64,000 nt of DNA, from NCBI GenBank assembly GCA_021323855.1, contig JAJPKE010000015.1, positions 124,001 through 188,000 on the forward strand, in the 5' to 3' direction. This DNA comes from Chloroflexota bacterium (lineage in GTDB: Bacteria; Chloroflexota; Ktedonobacteria; Ktedonobacterales; JADMIN01). The notes beneath the pieces are model-generated. The model saw only the letters and a program-made list of their open reading frames with translations, did not search any database and had not been told where the DNA came from. A program made the position numbers and the translations under genes. This document shows, one piece after another, positions 61,717 to 64,000 of the stretch (its first letter is position 1; the number at the start of each line of letters is the position of its first letter).

Positions 61717-62130
61717 ATGCCAGAGATGCCAGAGAATGACCCAGACATACGAAGTCCGACGGCGTTGTCCATGCCGCTGAAAGAGCTTGAGGAGCGGTTG
61801 GGAGCAGATGCTAGCGGTGAACTGGATGAGTATGCCACACGGTTTGCTGCCATGAGGAAGATGCCCCTGGAACGTCTGGATGCTGATCCCTCGAATGTTG
61901 AGCAGGGGCTGGCGAAGCTGGTGCTGACCATTATCGAGTTGATCCGGCAACTATTGGAGAAACAAGCGATACGTCGTATGGACTCTGGCACATTGACTGA
62001 CGAACAGATAGAGCGGATGGGTGAGACCTTCCTGAAGCTCGAACAGAAATTGGAGGAGTTGAAAACCGTCTTTGGTCTGGAAGGAGAGGACCTCAATCTG
62101 AATCTCGGCCCATTAGGCGATCTCCTCTAG
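61717..62130 (+). CDS. gvpK: Gas vesicle protein GvpK
   Basis: The protein of about 137 residues has the GvpK signature ERLDADPSNVEQGLAKLVLTIIELIRQLLEKQAIRRMDSGTLTDEQIERMGETF, followed by a Leu-rich helix and the end LNLGPLGDLL. GvpK is an accessory protein required for vesicle formation in several bacteria. The ATG at 61717 follows AAGGAGGA with good spacing; a TTG one codon earlier also fits. The gap to the previous gvp gene is about 45 bp. Confidence 0.92.
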   Translation: MPEMPENDPDIRSPTALSMPLKELEERLGADASGELDEYATRFAAMRKMPLERLDADPSNVEQGLAKLVLTIIELIRQLLEKQAIRRMDSGTLTDEQIERMGETFLKLEQKLEELKTVFGLEGEDLNLNLGPLGDLL

Positions 62131-62200
62131 AGAAACCAGTCTGTTGACAACAGCTTGCCTCACTATGTGAAGCGGCCTACAAGAGAAATGAGGAAGGAGC

Positions 62201-62656
62201 ATGGATACGACCTATAGCGCATTCGAGGGGCAGGCGACGCGGCGTCAGATAGCTGACCAACGTCTTGGGCCTCCCAGCCAGAGGACGGCAAATCTGGCTG
62301 AAGTCCTGGAGCGTGTCCTGGATAAAGGAATCGTCATCGCGGGCGATATCACTATTTCGCTTGCCGACGTGCAACTCCTGACTATCAAGGTGCGTTTGCT
62401 CATTGCGTCGCTTGATAAGGCGCAGGAGGTGGGCATCAACTGGTGGCAGTCGGATGCTTCACTGTCGTCACGCGCGCACCAGTTGGAGGAGGAAAATCGC
62501 CTGCTGCGGGAACGTCTTGATCGTCTGGAGGCGAGACTCGCGCCAGACTCCGGCGGCGAACATGACAGCCAACCTATCGAGGATGACCCAGCAGTGGAAC
62601 ACGCAACGCTCATTCCTGCATGGGAGGGAACATCCGAAACCGCCGCCCGCCGATAA
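62201..62656 (+). CDS. gvpJ: GvpJ-type gas vesicle protein with a coiled-coil tail
   Basis: The GvpA-superfamily core lies at about residues 30-80 (LAEVLERVLDKGIVIAGDITISLADVQLLTIKVRLLIASLDKAQEVGINWW). The GINWW ending is typical of GvpJ. It is followed by a charged coiled coil (HQLEEENRLLRERLDRLEARL) and an acidic tail, making 151 residues. GvpJ is a minor protein that helps shape vesicle growth. The ribosome-binding site is AGGAAGGAG. Confidence 0.87.
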   Translation: MDTTYSAFEGQATRRQIADQRLGPPSQRTANLAEVLERVLDKGIVIAGDITISLADVQLLTIKVRLLIASLDKAQEVGINWWQSDASLSSRAHQLEEENRLLRERLDRLEARLAPDSGGEHDSQPIEDDPAVEHATLIPAWEGTSETAARR

Positions 62657-62716
62657 ACCAGAGCAATCCACAACTGAAGCGTAGTGCTCACCAGATTCAG
62701 GAAGGAGAATCACAGT

Positions 62717-63193
62717 ATGACAGAGCAACAGCAGAACCCGCAGGATCAAGACACCATGAGAAATGCGGCCCCGAATCCACCTCCCAATCCATCTGAAGTG
62801 CAGCCTGCTGTGCCCAACGCTCAACAGCCAGCCCAGCAGCAAGGCGCGGTCCCCGCTGGCGGACAATCTGCGGGAAATGTCAATGTAGGAGGTGTTGTCG
62901 GAGGCCTGGGGCAGGGTGTTGGAGAAGCAGTTGGCGGCGTCGGCCAGGGGCTTGGCCAGGCGGTCGGCGGTCTTGGCCAGGGAGTTGGTCAGGCAGTTGG
63001 GGGTATTCTTGGCGGCGTGCTCGGCGGCCAGGGCGCGCCCGCCCAGCAGCAGACGCCGCCCCCAGCGCCTGCTGCTGCGCAACCAGCCGCCCCTCAGCCC
63101 CCAGTCCAGCGCACGCCTCCGGCTAACGCGCAGAGGACGGACCCAAGCGCTGGTGCGAAGGATCAAGAGAATACGCCTGAGAGAACACAGTAG
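62717..63193 (+). CDS. Gas vesicle locus protein with glycine-rich 11-residue repeats
   Basis: The 158-residue protein has Gln/Pro-rich flanks around a central block of 11-mers: GGLGQGVGEAV, GGVGQGLGQAV, GGLGQGVGQAV, GGILGGVLGGQ. The consensus is GG-[LV]-G-Q-G-[VL]-G-[QE]-A-V. The block is hydrophobic and glycine-zipper-like, without charged residues apart from one Glu. There is no signal peptide. AAGGAG lies 9 nt before the ATG at 62717. The gene is the last on the plus strand and is followed by a strong hairpin. I know no named Gvp family with these repeats; involvement in vesicle clustering or shell contact is an inference. Confidence 0.7.
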   Translation: MTEQQQNPQDQDTMRNAAPNPPPNPSEVQPAVPNAQQPAQQQGAVPAGGQSAGNVNVGGVVGGLGQGVGEAVGGVGQGLGQAVGGLGQGVGQAVGGILGGVLGGQGAPAQQQTPPPAPAAAQPAAPQPPVQRTPPANAQRTDPSAGAKDQENTPERTQ

Positions 63194-63203
63194 GGTAGCG
63201 TAC

Positions 63204-63251
63204 CTGCAATCCGGTGTTTGCAGTTATATCTGTACAAACTCCGGATTGCAG
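63204..63251. terminator. Long hairpin between convergent gvp genes
   Basis: CTGCAATCCGG (63204-63214) pairs with CCGGATTGCAG (63241-63251). After one T-T mismatch, GTTTG (63216-63220) pairs with CAAAC (63235-63239) around a 14-nt loop. It lies between the Gly-repeat gene and gvpG, which face each other, so it is probably a bidirectional terminator. The T tract is short (ACTTTC). Confidence 0.7.
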
Positions 63252-63255
63252 ACTT

Positions 63256-63588
63256 TCAGTTGGTCGCTTCAGCATGGCCATCGGAAACCTCTGGATGTGC
63301 GCTTGTTTCGCTCTCCTCGATAGCCGTTGCTTCCTGTGTCAGCGATTCTTTATAGTTGCGTATCTCGTTGAGACGTTGCAGCAGTTCATCCTCTTTTGCC
63401 TGATACTCAGCATCATCAATTTCACCAGCCTGATAGCGCAGGCCAAGCTGCAAGAGTTCACCCTGCACCTTGTTCTCGTCCAATGCCTCAGACTCCACCT
63501 CGCCCTGAATGGCATTGAGGATGAACTCAAAACCACGAACTGGCCCTTTGACTGGCGCCGTGATAATATTACCGAGCAACTTCAACAT
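63256..63588 (-). CDS. gvpG: Gas vesicle protein GvpG
   Basis: The 110-residue protein begins MLKLLGNIITAPVKGPVRGFEFILNAIQGEVESEALDENKV, the typical GvpG opening. An acidic helical region (GEIDDAEYQAKEDELLQRLNEIRNY) follows, with a longer than usual Glu/Thr tail. GvpG is a small assembly protein that usually neighbours GvpF. The ATG at 63588 has GAGGG upstream and overlaps the end of the GvpF/L gene by 20 bp, so both are coupled on the minus strand. Confidence 0.9.
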   Translation of the reverse strand: MLKLLGNIITAPVKGPVRGFEFILNAIQGEVESEALDENKVQGELLQLGLRYQAGEIDDAEYQAKEDELLQRLNEIRNYKESLTQEATAIEESETSAHPEVSDGHAEATN

Positions 63589-64000
63589 CCTGGCTTCCCT
63601 CCTCCGTGCCGGTGACAATGCTGACAAAGTTGTAGGGAGGCAGCAGCCCGGTATATTCAACGATGAGCCGTCCGTTCTGCATTTGACGCAGTCGGTCCAG
63701 TTGAGCCTCGAAAGCGGGGATTTGCTGCTTATCCACCAGGAATGACGCATTGAGAATCATGAGGTCCGTGAAATTGTTGCCGACGCGCGTATCAACCACT
63801 GCTGGTTGCAGCGCGTTCAGCACGTTCGTGGCTTCTTGCTCGCTCTTGCGCTCAATCGCATGTGCAATAAGCTCGCCCAACTGCGTCCGCTCGTCATAGG
63901 TCTGCTCTGGCGTGGTGCCTGCGATCTGCTCGCGGAGCGCCTGAATTGATTCATCTTCCGCCGCGATTTCCTCAAACAGGCGATCTTTCACCCACAGGAC
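63569..64000 (-). CDS. GvpF/GvpL family gas vesicle protein (fourth copy, 5' end outside window)
   Basis: The frame enters from the right edge. The visible part (about 143 residues) starts VLWVKDRLFEEIAAEDESIQAL, in line with the GvpF/L middle region, and ends GLLPPYNFVSIVTG. The family motif PPYSF is PPYNF here. It overlaps gvpG by 20 bp and is probably read first in a minus-strand gvp transcript. Confidence 0.85.
   Translation of the reverse strand, partial: VLWVKDRLFEEIAAEDESIQALREQIAGTTPEQTYDERTQLGELIAHAIERKSEQEATNVLNALQPAVVDTRVGNNFTDLMILNASFLVDKQQIPAFEAQLDRLRQMQNGRLIVEYTGLLPPYNFVSIVTGTEEGSQDVEVAR

Overview
The window most resembles a chromosomal segment of a high-GC, many-gened soil Chloroflexota bacterium, probably of the Ktedonobacterales type. 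This assignment is an inference from gene content: a MalT-type LuxR regulator, an FHA-PrsW fusion, a GH15 glucoamylase-like enzyme, a soil-type gas vesicle cluster, and long antisense open frames typical of GC-rich coding DNA. No rRNA or taxonomic marker is present to prove it. I see no insertion sequence, CRISPR array, phage or plasmid module.

Layout. 1-11.2 kb, mostly minus strand: the end of an unknown gene, two GNAT acetyltransferases, glutamine synthetase, an FHA-PrsW membrane protease, a YhaO/YhaN-like (SbcD/SbcC-like) nuclease pair and a methyltransferase. 11.5-18.5 kb: a GH15 enzyme, an ArsR-type regulator, a disordered protein ending in a protease-prodomain-like module, small membrane and soluble proteins, and a PfpI/DJ-1 protein. 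18.5-29.4 kb: one long plus-strand redox and carbon-metabolism island. It holds an SDR, a VKOR-like protein, a small membrane protein, a cytochrome b561-molybdopterin oxidoreductase fusion, a pyruvate-oxidase-like ThDP enzyme, an enolase-superfamily dehydratase, a membrane protein with an internal duplication, and gluconate/sugar dehydrogenase small and large subunits. 29.7-36.2 kb: a lipoprotein and several regulators (LuxR/MalT, Lrp, TetR) with their neighbours. 36.2-42.7 kb: protein quality control, in transcription order tig, clpX, lon. 43-51 kb: tRNA-Leu, a small membrane protein, ThpR, YajQ, a large TPR protein, SelB and tRNA-Asp. 51-57 kb: a free-standing HTH protein, a glyoxalase-fold protein, and two large membrane glycosyltransferase-like proteins. 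57.1-64 kb: a gas vesicle cluster running off the window.

The gas vesicle locus is the most unusual part. It encodes three GvpA-superfamily proteins (one a GvpA with what looks like a winged-helix extension), four GvpF/L proteins, GvpK and GvpG. Three further proteins belong to no family I recognise: two divergently transcribed proteins built from proline-punctuated 15-residue amphipathic repeats, and one protein with glycine-rich 11-residue repeats. By position and architecture they are candidates for shell-binding or scaffold proteins, functionally analogous to GvpC.

Smaller signals include a short intergenic repeat family that often sits directly behind stop codons, a pair of matching putative TetR operators, a perfect 30-bp palindrome between convergent genes, a three-way-junction RNA candidate behind tig, and several strong hairpins between convergent genes.
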